The notes: generated from the sequence alone by a model not told the origin. A stretch of DNA of 7,548 nucleotides from an uncultured Prosthecobacter sp. (GCA_947523045.1 CANNUR010000140.1:1-7548), one strand, 5' to 3'. Positions 1-5,505 are shown, counted from the stretch's first letter. Program-made: numbers and translations.

Positions 1-210
1 TCATTCGGCTTCGTCAATCGCTGGGGATTCACGAGAGTCTAGCCTTGCGAAACGTTTATGAGTTCAGACCGCCGGTGCCGCGCAAGGATTCATAGGGCAA
101 GTAGCCGGCGAGAATGCGGTCTGTGTAGCTCCACGCCGCTGCAGGGGAGGTTGATGAGGGGAGCGCGGATAGTGGCTGCCCGCTTCTTCTGAGGGGCCAG
201 GCTTTGGAAC

Positions 211-237
211 CACGAATGGCACGAATAGCACGAAGGG
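211..237. repeat. Three tandem 9-mers (cacgaatgg type)
   Basis: Three consecutive 9-bp units, cacgaatgg, cacgaatag and cacgaaggg, differ by one or two bases. They lie in non-coding DNA just before the hairpin-rich part of the left flank. Similar short CACGAAT runs are, as far as I recall, common in intergenic DNA of environmental bacteria; no function is known to me. Confidence 0.6.
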
Positions 238-281
238 GAACGGGTAGGGCGCCGCTGCGCCGGCGCCGTGGTATCGGTCCG

Positions 282-305
282 TGTAGGCGCCGTCGCCAGA
301 CGGCG
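282..305. repeat. Short dispersed hairpin repeat, intact copy
   Basis: A perfect 7-bp stem, CGCCGTC (288-294) with GACGGCG (299-305), closes a GCCA tetraloop and is preceded by TGTAGG. A decayed version with the same TGTAGG prefix and the same CGTCGCCAGAC core lies at 1846-1868, downstream of the Fn3 gene. Two copies in non-coding DNA plus the stem suggest a REP-like dispersed palindrome. The type is inferred, not matched to a named family. Confidence 0.5.
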
Positions 306-306
306 G

Positions 307-436
307 TCTGAAGGAGCGCGAGTGTGCCGGAGGTCACTCGCCCGGGGAGGGGGTCACGCGCTGGATCCCTGAGCGAGCAGGCTCCGCCATGCGCGCGCTC
401 CGGCCCTGCGGCGTCGAAACGTGCGTCACAGGTGCC
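307..436 (+). repeat. Dispersed two-hairpin element, copy 1
   Basis: This ~130-bp stretch is clearly homologous to 3969-4102. Shared blocks, in the same order, are a 5' block around GGAGCGCGAGTGTG, then TCACTCG, GAGCGAGCAGGCT, GCGCTCCGG and GCGGCGTCGAAACGTG, ending in CAGGTGCC. It can fold into two hairpins: GCGAGTG (318-324) with CACTCGC (335-341), and an imperfect stem across 371-400. It sits 22 bp before the 43-bp tandem array and directly after the short hairpin repeat. It could be a REP/MITE-like element or a structured RNA; the sequence does not decide. Confidence 0.7.
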
Positions 437-458
437 GAAAGCACGGAAAAGGGCGGAA

Positions 459-974
459 ATGGCGCTGAATGACCGGGAAACGGGCGGTTTTGGGGGCGGG
501 ATGGCCTCGGAATGCCCGGAAAACGGGCAGTTTTGTGCGGGGGACAAGCTTGAGGTACCGGCAAATCTGCCAGACAAGAGGGGGTAGCAAGCTTGTAGTG
601 CCCGTGAATCTGGCAGACATGCCGGGGTAGCAAGCTTGTAGTGCCCGTGAATCTGGCAGACATGCCGGGGTGACAAGCTTGAGGTGCCCGTGAATCTGGC
701 AGACATGCCGGGGTGACAAGCTTGTAGTGCCCGTGAATCTGGCAGACATGCCGGGGTGACAAGCTTGGTGTGCCCGTAAATCTGGCAGACATGCCGGGGT
801 GACAAGCTTGAGGTGCCCGTGAATCTGGCAGACATGCCGGGGTAGCAAGCTTGGTGTGCCGGTGAATCTGGCAGACATGCCGGGGTGACAAGCTTGGTTG
901 GCCCATGAATCTGGCAGATTTGGGCGGGGGACAGGCTTGAGGGGCGGGTTTGATGGGCGGTTTGGCCGGTTGAT
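459..974. repeat. 43-bp tandem repeat array, ~12 units
   Basis: The motif CAAGCTT recurs at 545, 588, 631, 674, 717, 760, 803, 846 and 889, and as CAGGCTT at 932, always exactly 43 bp apart. Units 588-888 are nearly identical: CAAGCTTG, a variable triplet, then a core including AATCTGGCAGACATGCCGGG and a variable TGA/TAG end. Units starting at 459 and 502 keep the period and clearly resemble each other (e.g. AAACGGGC and GTTTTG) but match the centre only partly. The units at 545, 889 and 932 are intermediate or decayed. Each central unit has a small stem, CTGGCA-GACA-TGCCGG, with one G-T pair. There are no unique spacers, so it is not a CRISPR array. It looks like a minisatellite homogenised in the middle. 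Confidence 0.93.
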
Positions 975-1138
975 CCAGATGGATCCGATCTAAAAATAAA
1001 CGGATTTGCGGTGCCGGCTAAAAAAATCCTTGATGAATCTGGGTGGATGTCGCTAGGGTTCTGGCTGGCGGTGCTGCATCGCAGTGCGGGCCCTTCACGG
1101 GGTGGGCTGGGGTGCCGTCGAGTCCTTCTCACCTCCTC
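975..1138. other. Non-coding spacer before the Fn3 gene
   Basis: This stretch lies between the tandem array and the chosen Fn3 start. It includes an A-rich patch (991-1026). A weak promoter-like pair, TTGATG at 1030-1035 and TAGGGT at 1054-1059 with an 18-bp spacer, lies in a plausible place for the downstream gene, but the -10 match is poor. No ribosome binding site is evident. Confidence 0.35.
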
Positions 1139-1765
1139 ATGATCGCTTTCAAACTCGAGCTGCGCAGGAAGAGCATCCTGCAGAAGCTGGCCATGGGCGC
1201 GGCCCACCTCAGGGCCATGGACGGCAATCCCCACTATCCGGAGGCCACCCGGGTGCCGACCGATGCGCAGTTTCTCGCTGCGCAGCAGGCCCTGCAGTCG
1301 GCGGCGGAGGCGGCCAGGATGGCGGAAAATGCCTGGAGGGCCGCTCTCGCGACCCGCGCGGCGCGGATGGCCGACTGGGAGCTGATGCTCATGGCCCGGG
1401 CGCATCATTGTGAGGCGACGACCCCGAACAACCTCGCCGCCCTGGCTACCACGGGGCTGCCGCTGCGCAGCCCGCGCAGTCCGGTCGGTCCGCTGCCTGC
1501 GCCGGCGAACCTGCGGGCGACGATGTCGGCCATGGCAGGTCAGATCCAGCTCCGGTGGGAGGTGGTCCGAGGGGCCAGCAGTTACATTGTCGAGTGCCGG
1601 GAGCACGACGCGCCGCAGGCGTGGCAGCAGGTGAAGATTCTCAAGCAGGCCCGCTGCATCAGCACCGGCCACACCCCCGGCAGGGTCTACACCTTCCGCG
1701 TCCGCGCCCTCGGCACCCAGGGCGAAGGCCCCTGGAGCGACGAAGCCGTCAAGATGTCGCCGTGA
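1139..1765 (+). CDS. Small fibronectin type III domain protein
   Basis: This 208-residue protein has an N-terminal helical, Ala/Arg/Met-rich half (about residues 8-90) and a C-terminal fibronectin type III domain (about 116-206). Fn3 hallmarks are the P-x-P-x-N-L entry (120-125), the core Trp140 in IQLRWE, Tyr149 in ASSYIVE and the YTFRVRAL strand (184-191) followed by GPWS. Proteins of this architecture recur in Verrucomicrobiota and are uncharacterised; a binding role through Fn3 is only an inference. No signal peptide or membrane segment is seen. I chose the ATG at 1139 because the 32 residues encoded from the upstream in-frame ATG (1043) lack domain character. Neither start has a clear Shine-Dalgarno. 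The gene stands alone and ends just before a strong hairpin. Confidence 0.8.
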   Translation: MIAFKLELRRKSILQKLAMGAAHLRAMDGNPHYPEATRVPTDAQFLAAQQALQSAAEAARMAENAWRAALATRAARMADWELMLMARAHHCEATTPNNLAALATTGLPLRSPRSPVGPLPAPANLRATMSAMAGQIQLRWEVVRGASSYIVECREHDAPQAWQQVKILKQARCISTGHTPGRVYTFRVRALGTQGEGPWSDEAVKMSP

Positions 1766-1788
1766 CCCGAGGCAGCGGCCCGGCAGAC

Positions 1789-1836
1789 AACGCAACCCCC
1801 ACCGGCCAAGGCCCCGCGCCTTGGCCGGTTTGCGTT
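1789..1836 (+). terminator. Strong hairpin, probable terminator of the Fn3 gene
   Basis: A perfect 12-bp stem, ACCGGCCAAGGC (1801-1812) with GCCTTGGCCGGT (1818-1829), closes a 5-nt loop. It is extended by an outer 7-bp stem, AACGCAA (1789-1795) with TTGCGTT (1830-1836), leaving a CCCCC bulge on the 5' side. It starts 24 nt after the Fn3 stop. There is no run of T after the stem, only GTTTGGGGG, so it is not a textbook intrinsic terminator, but its position and stability fit transcript ending or 3'-end protection. Confidence 0.6.
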
Positions 1837-1845
1837 TGGGGGCGG

Positions 1846-1868
1846 TGTAGGCCCGTCGCCAGACAGCG
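1846..1868. repeat. Short dispersed hairpin repeat, decayed copy
   Basis: It shares the TGTAGG prefix and the CGTCGCCAGAC core with 282-305 but lacks one G in the 5' arm and has A for G in the 3' arm. The stem is therefore reduced to GTC/GAC plus a flanking pair. It lies just downstream of the Fn3 gene's hairpin. Confidence 0.45.
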
Positions 1869-2169
1869 GAGCTTGGGCGCATGGGATGGCAGCACCTTCC
1901 TGATCCGACGTTCTGGCGAACGCGCCTACTTTGGGCCGTGGGATCGGTTTCCAACCGGGCCATCTGCCGTTCAAACCACAGCCACTTGCCCAAGCCTAAG
2001 CTTTCCGGTCGCCGGGGGCTGGCTGCATCTTTTTCTTGACGGGCTGGCCCATGTCGGAGAGCCTTCAACCATGTACGTTTTCAACGACGAAGTCTGCCCA
2101 TCCGGGCGGCCTTGGTCCGTGCCAAGCCTAGGTGTGTCCGAACGGGTTCTGGCAACGGGAGGCTGAAGG

Positions 2170-2187
2170 ATGCTGTTCTCCGAATAA
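2170..2187 (+). other. Five-codon mini-ORF with the best local RBS
   Basis: ATG at 2170 opens a frame encoding MLFSE and stops at TAA 2185-2187, 17 nt before the protease ATG. It is preceded by purine-rich GGGAGG and GAAGG, a better ribosome-binding context than that of the protease start. It may be chance, or a leader that loads ribosomes for reinitiation at 2205. Confidence 0.2.
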
Positions 2188-2204
2188 ATATCAGACCAAG
2201 ACCT

Positions 2205-3074
2205 ATGCGAGAATTTGACACACACATTCGTGAAACAGCGAGAGATCGTATCATTGCGTTGGAGAAGCATATCAATGCAGACGTAATGCTCTTTCATGGG
2301 CCGATTTTCCCGTCGGTGGAGAAGCGCTTCAGAGAGTTTATCGAAGACCTCAAGTCCGATAACCTAGCGCAAGACCGCATTGCAATTATTCTGAATACGC
2401 CCGGAGGTAGTGCTGAGACGGTCGAGAAACTCGTCGAGATAGTTCGCTATCACTACCGCGAGGTGCTTTTTATTATCCCTGACGAGGCGATGTCCGCTGG
2501 AACAATTTTTGCGTCGTCTGGCGATGCAATTTATATGGATTATACTTCCTCGCTTGGTCCGATTGACCCTCAAGTCAATAACGGTAAGGATTGGGTTCCT
2601 GCGTTGGGATATCTTGATCAAGTCGAGAAGATGATTGAGAAGTCAGCCAATGGCACGCTCACCGACGCGGAGTTGGTAATCCTCCAGAATCTGGATTTAG
2701 CCATGCTCAGCCGCTTTGAACAAGCAAAGAACCTGACCATCACTCTTCTCAAGAAGTGGTTGGTCGAATATAAGTTTAAGGACTGGAGGACTCATGGGAC
2801 GAACCCCGCAAAGATTGGTCAACAAGTGACCCAAGAAGAGAAGGAGCAACGCGCTGAAGAGATTGCCATCCTCCTGTCTGACAATAAGATTTGGCACTCC
2901 CACGGCAGAAAGATCGGGGTAAAGACCATCCAGAACCTGTTGAAGCTCAAGATCGAGGATTACTCGACAGATACTGAAATACGAGGCAAGATCCTTTCGT
3001 ATTCTGAATTCATAACGGACTACATCAATCGCCATGACTACCCATTCTTCCTCCACAATCGCCGCTACTTCTGA
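2205..3074 (+). CDS. SDH_sah-family serine protease (ClpP/crotonase fold)
   Basis: This 289-aa protein matches the serine dehydrogenase proteinase (SDH_sah) group of ClpP/crotonase-fold proteases from memory of family motifs. It shows the oxyanion-type turn NTPGGS (64-69), a probable nucleophile Ser97 in AMSAGT, the GPIDPQ motif (118-123) and a charged helical C-terminal half with a WHSHGRKIG segment (230-238). A general base cannot be assigned safely. There is no signal peptide or membrane segment, so it is probably cytosolic. Start ATG 2205 gives MREFDTHIRETARDRI, a natural family N terminus; an upstream TTG at 2112 would add unrelated residues. No good Shine-Dalgarno precedes 2205. Its G+C is visibly lower than the flanking genes (29 of 60 bases at 2461-2520 against 45 of 60 at 5761-5820), suggesting transfer. 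A small gene overlaps its end. Confidence 0.85.
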   Translation: MREFDTHIRETARDRIIALEKHINADVMLFHGPIFPSVEKRFREFIEDLKSDNLAQDRIAIILNTPGGSAETVEKLVEIVRYHYREVLFIIPDEAMSAGTIFASSGDAIYMDYTSSLGPIDPQVNNGKDWVPALGYLDQVEKMIEKSANGTLTDAELVILQNLDLAMLSRFEQAKNLTITLLKKWLVEYKFKDWRTHGTNPAKIGQQVTQEEKEQRAEEIAILLSDNKIWHSHGRKIGVKTIQNLLKLKIEDYSTDTEIRGKILSYSEFITDYINRHDYPFFLHNRRYF

Positions 3075-3264
3075 TGTCACCTCACGGGTTGTTGCTGCAT
3101 TGCGCGAAAAGGTCGAGAGCCAATCGACCGAGCAGGTAGCACGTATTTCTCGCGTTGTGGTCAGGATCAAGGATCTTGAAGCTAGAGGTTTCATTAAGAG
3201 GCAAAAGTTTAGCGCACCCACAACGGGTGACTTCGAGCGGAAGCTACTCTGCAAGAACGGCTAA
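3034..3264 (+). CDS. Unknown 76-aa protein overlapping the protease gene
   Basis: I do not recognise this family. The protein is small and basic, with a Ser/Thr-rich start (1-17), a helix-prone middle (about 18-50, VVAALREKVE to RIKDLEARG), then FIKRQKF and a charged tail FERKLL. No membrane segment or signal peptide is seen. Its ATG lies inside the last 41 nt of the protease gene in another frame and has no Shine-Dalgarno of its own, which fits translational coupling. The composition is like that of the protease gene. Its TAA stop lies inside a GGCTAAC motif that can pair with GTTAGGC at 3290-3296, as stop codons in integron cassettes often lie in or near attC. It may be a partner or regulator of the protease, but this is inferred only from position. 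Confidence 0.6.
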   Translation: MTTHSSSTIAATSDVTSRVVAALREKVESQSTEQVARISRVVVRIKDLEARGFIKRQKFSAPTTGDFERKLLCKNG

Positions 3265-3296
3265 CAGCCAGTCTCGTCTCACTTGAATCGTTAGGC
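3259..3296 (+). other. attC-like recombination site (short) before DUF1643
   Basis: The left arm GGCTAAC (3259-3265) pairs at 6 of 7 bases with the right arm GTTAGGC (3290-3296), an exact match to the integron R' consensus GTTRRRY. An inner pairing, CCAGT (3268-3272) with ACTTG (3281-3285), holds 4 of 5 bases. The left arm contains the stop codon of the small gene, and the right arm ends 3 nt before the DUF1643 ATG, the tight spacing usual in cassettes. At 38 bp it is shorter than typical attC sites (about 57 bp upward), so it may be trimmed or atypical. Confidence 0.55.
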
Positions 3297-3299
3297 GTC

Positions 3300-3860
3300 A
3301 TGAAGCACGGTAACGTAGTTCCGCACTTCGGCGAAGTCGACCATGCCGGGATAGAGGCGCTATTCATTGAAGGCAGGCAGCATCGTGCATTCTTGCGTCT
3401 GCCGTTCGCTAGCCGGGCCGGCAAGACTCTGTGCGTCATCGGCCAGAACCCAAGTGCCGCCGACAAACAGAACGCAGATAAAACCGTGCGCTACCTGGAG
3501 GAACTGGTCTTCCGTAATCACCGCGAGTACTCCGCCATTCTCGTGCTCAACCTCTATTCTCGCGTCGATACCAATAAGTCGGCGACACACGACCTCCTTC
3601 ACTGTCTCTGCCTAGAATATTTCGACGCGGCGCTACGAGAGCACGATGACTTCCTACTCGTCTACGGAAAACTCAGGAACGAAGGCGCGTACAAATTTCG
3701 CGATCGAGCTCTCCATGTATCGAATGCGCTCAAAGATAAGAGTGTCTTCAAACTTGGTCTGAACACCTCCTACCCACCGCACCCGGGCAACCCAAAGATC
3801 CTGTACCGAAACTTCTCCGTGCAGTTGATCAAACACAACTTCCAGGAGGCAAACCGATGA
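3300..3860 (+). CDS. DUF1643 domain protein, cassette-borne
   Basis: This 186-aa protein carries the marks of the DUF1643 family: the CVIGQNPSAAD segment (45-55), the strand VLNLYS (82-87), a second core strand FLLVYG (118-123) and a C-terminal PPHPGNPK motif (159-166). The biochemical function of DUF1643 is unknown to me; members are small cytosolic proteins often found in mobile DNA. ATG 3300 is chosen because it opens the frame, lies 3 nt after the GTTAGGC core and leaves the whole domain downstream. No Shine-Dalgarno is visible, so translation may depend on the attC-like leader or on upstream ribosomes. The stop TGA (3858-3860) is followed after one base by GCCTAAC. The perfect 12-bp inverted repeats at 3290-3301 and 3857-3868 frame the gene. 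Confidence 0.85.
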   Translation: MKHGNVVPHFGEVDHAGIEALFIEGRQHRAFLRLPFASRAGKTLCVIGQNPSAADKQNADKTVRYLEELVFRNHREYSAILVLNLYSRVDTNKSATHDLLHCLCLEYFDAALREHDDFLLVYGKLRNEGAYKFRDRALHVSNALKDKSVFKLGLNTSYPPHPGNPKILYRNFSVQLIKHNFQEANR

Positions 3861-3861
3861 C

Positions 3862-3896
3862 GCCTAACAGCTCGCACTTCAGCTCCAAACTTAGAT
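3862..3896 (+). other. Second attC-like site, right part degenerate
   Basis: GCCTAAC (3862-3868) fits the R'' consensus RYYYAAC exactly and is the reverse complement of the GTTAGGC before the gene. The expected partner is not intact: the nearest candidate is CTTAGAT (3890-3896), which departs from GTTRRRY only at its first base but pairs poorly with the left arm. No better GTTRRRY follows before rimO. This looks like the decayed or truncated end of a cassette, possibly the last one of an array. Confidence 0.45.
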
Positions 3897-3906
3897 GGGG
3901 CCGACC

Positions 3907-3921
3907 GGGTTCGATGAACCC
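3907..3921. other. Perfect 6-bp hairpin downstream of DUF1643
   Basis: GGGTTC (3907-3912) and GAACCC (3916-3921) pair perfectly around a 3-nt loop. It lies 47 nt after the DUF1643 stop and could help end the + strand transcript before it converges on rimO. There is no T run. Confidence 0.35.
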
Positions 3922-3968
3922 CCGACGTGCTCTGGACCCTCGGTCTTCCAAGAAATCTCCCGCCCCGG

Positions 3969-4102
3969 TCTGAGGGAGCGCGAGTGTGAGGGGAGATCAC
4001 TCGTCACTTCGGGGAGGTGACCAAGTGCTCGACTCAGAGCGAGCAGGCTTCGCCAGGCTCGCGCTCCGGTTCTGCGGCGTCGAAACGTGTGTCCCAGGTG
4101 CC
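3969..4102 (+). repeat. Dispersed two-hairpin element, copy 2
   Basis: This is homologous to 307-436 over its full length, in the same orientation, with the same order of conserved blocks and the same CAGGTGCC end. The first hairpin pairs GCGAGTG (3980-3986) with CACTCGT (3998-4004); here the closing base pair has become G-T. The second pairs GCGAGC (4039-4044) with GCTCGC (4057-4062), with an inner GGC/GCC pairing. The loops and the region between them vary more than the arms. The element ends at 4102, immediately before the rimO stop codon (4103-4105), so it forms the rimO 3' untranslated region on the minus strand. Confidence 0.7.
4039..4062 (-). terminator. Hairpin downstream of rimO, possible transcript end
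   Basis: On the minus strand this 24-nt hairpin (6-bp perfect outer stem, 3-bp inner stem) begins 40 nt after the rimO stop. It is part of the dispersed element, so any terminator role would come from the repeat. No T run follows on the minus strand, which weakens the call. Confidence 0.35.
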
Positions 4103-5455
4103 TCAGGCCGCCACGAGGTCGTAGCCGCGCCATTCCTTGATCTCGATCTCGGCGAATTCGCCGACGGGGAGTTTTTTCGAGACGAAGACGGTGGTGTCGA
4201 TGTCGGGGGCGTCCATTTCGCCGCGGGCGACGCCGGGTTCCTCGACGAGCACGCGCAGGCGGCGGCCGACGAGCTGGCGGTTGACGTGCTCGACGTTGCG
4301 CTGGATGGCGCGCATGGCTTCGTTCCAGCGGGCCTTGCGGGTCATGTGGTGGAGGTGTCCCTCCATCTTGTCGGCGCGGGTGCCCTCCTCGCGGGAGTAG
4401 TTGAAGACGCCGGCACGCTCGAACTTCTCGTCCTCGATGAACTGGACGAGTTCGTTGAAGTCGGCCTCGGTCTCGCCGGGGAAGCCGACGATGAAGGTGG
4501 TGCGGATGGCGATGCCGGGGATGCCGGCGCGGATGCGGCGGAGCAGGCCGCGGATGTAGGCGCCGTCGGTCTCGCGGCGCATGAGGCCGAGCATGCGGTC
4601 GCTGATGTGCTGCAGGGGCATGTCGATGTAGCGGGCGACCTTGGGCGACTCGGCGATGGCCTGGATGAGGTCATCGCTCCAGTGGGCGGGATGGGTGTAG
4701 AGCAGGCGGATCCAGAAGTCGCCGGGGATGGCGTTCAGCTCGCGGATGAGGGTGGAGAGGGACTCGCCCTTGCTGCTGTCGACGCCGGAGGTCGGCTTGG
4801 GGCGGTCGCCCTCCCACTTGTCCATGCCGAAGTAGGTGGTGTCCTGGGAGATGAGGTTGATCTCCTTGACGCCGCTGGCGATGAGCTGGCGGGCTTCCTT
4901 GACGATGCTTTCCTGGCTGCGGCTGCGGTGGCGGCCGCGGATCTTCGGGATGATGCAGAACGAGCAGGGGTGGTTGCAGCCCTCGGCGATCTTGATGTAG
5001 GCGGTGTGCTTCGGCGTCAGGCGGAAGCGCGGGGTGTCGTAGTCGGGGATGTACTGCGGGCCCTTGGTGACGAGGTTTTCCTGCACCTGGGTGCCCATGA
5101 GATTCTGGATGATCGGGGCGACCTGGGTGATCTGGTCGAGGCCGATGAAGGCGTCGACCTCGGGCATGAGCGTGGGCAGTTCCTCGCGGAAGCGCTGCGA
5201 CAGGCAGCCGGCGACGATGATTTTCTGCTTCTTGCGCTTCTTCGACTCCTCGCGCGCGTCGACCGCCTCATGGATGGCGCCGACGCTCTCCTTCTTGGCC
5301 ATGTCGATGAAGGAGCAGGTGTTGATGATGAGTACATCGGCCAGCTCCGGCTCCGGGGTCATGGCCATGCCAGCCTGCTGGAGGTGGCCGACCATGATTT
5401 CGGAGTCGATGAGGTTCTTGGCGCAACCGAGGGAAACGAGGCCGACTTTGATCAT
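4103..5455 (-). CDS. rimO: Ribosomal protein S12 methylthiotransferase RimO
   Basis: RimO is a radical SAM methylthiotransferase that adds a methylthio group to the conserved aspartate of ribosomal protein S12, using SAM and two 4Fe-4S clusters in the cytosol. The 450-aa product has the usual length and three domains. The N-terminal UPF0004/MTTase domain has cluster cysteines Cys11 (LGCAKN), Cys47 (NTCSF) and Cys84 (AGCLSQR). The radical SAM domain has CNHPCSFC (Cys160, Cys164, Cys167), and a C-terminal TRAM domain covers about 385-450. The phrase GCNHPCSFCIIPKIRGRHRSR fits RimO rather than MiaB. Start ATG 5455 puts the canonical MIKVGLVSLGCAKN at the N terminus; an in-frame ATG five codons upstream (5470) is also possible. 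Neither has a clear Shine-Dalgarno. It follows the ceramidase-like gene after 50 nt on the same strand. Confidence 0.96.
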   Translation of the reverse strand: MIKVGLVSLGCAKNLIDSEIMVGHLQQAGMAMTPEPELADVLIINTCSFIDMAKKESVGAIHEAVDAREESKKRKKQKIIVAGCLSQRFREELPTLMPEVDAFIGLDQITQVAPIIQNLMGTQVQENLVTKGPQYIPDYDTPRFRLTPKHTAYIKIAEGCNHPCSFCIIPKIRGRHRSRSQESIVKEARQLIASGVKEINLISQDTTYFGMDKWEGDRPKPTSGVDSSKGESLSTLIRELNAIPGDFWIRLLYTHPAHWSDDLIQAIAESPKVARYIDMPLQHISDRMLGLMRRETDGAYIRGLLRRIRAGIPGIAIRTTFIVGFPGETEADFNELVQFIEDEKFERAGVFNYSREEGTRADKMEGHLHHMTRKARWNEAMRAIQRNVEHVNRQLVGRRLRVLVEEPGVARGEMDAPDIDTTVFVSKKLPVGEFAEIEIKEWRGYDLVAA

Positions 5456-5505
5456 AGGGGCGGCCAACATACGGGCAAAAAGCCGTCGGGAAAGGACAAG
5501 ATGCG

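Larger units (their letters stand above)
1..306. other. Gene-less, repeat-rich left flank
   Basis: No credible gene is visible here. The open frames that cross this stretch have no recognisable domain and run straight through repeats. It contains three perfect-to-near-perfect 9-mers (211-237), a 7-bp hairpin at 248-267 (GGCGCCG / CGGCGCC, loop 255-260) and a second 7-bp hairpin at 288-305 (CGCCGTC / GACGGCG, loop GCCA). The first ~150 bases show no structure I can name. Confidence 0.6.
1766..2204. other. Intergenic stretch between Fn3 gene and protease gene
   Basis: Apart from the bulged hairpin and a decayed copy of the short hairpin repeat, I find no credible gene here. Base composition changes from GC-rich host-like DNA to more AT-rich DNA towards about 2160-2205, so the left border of the foreign block probably lies in this stretch. 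I looked for a GTTRRRY integron core here and found none, so the border is not mapped. Confidence 0.5.

Noticed and set aside
59..150. Protein-like tail on the minus strand (WSYTDRILAGYLPYESL before a TAA at 56-58), possible gene remnant
   Set aside because: It reads like a real C terminus, but the sequence upstream in the same frame loses all character and I cannot name a family. It is too short to call a pseudogene.
545..974. CRISPR array
   Set aside because: The 43-bp units follow each other without unique spacers, and no cas gene is visible; it is a plain tandem repeat.
1030..1059. Sigma70-type promoter TTGATG-18-TAGGGT before the Fn3 gene
   Set aside because: The -10 match is poor and such pairs occur often by chance; it is mentioned in the spacer entry but not called.
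56..2068. A 670-codon open frame on the minus strand
   Set aside because: It runs through the tandem array, both hairpin repeats and the whole Fn3 gene in antisense, shows low-complexity Arg/Pro/Gly composition and has no recognisable domain. It is a by-product of high G+C.
3904..3925. tRNA T-arm fragment (GGGTTCGATGAACCC), which could mark an island attachment site
   Set aside because: It contains TTCGAT like a T-loop, but the flanking bases do not form a 5-bp T-stem around a 7-nt loop, and no acceptor stem or CCA context follows. It is kept only as a small hairpin.
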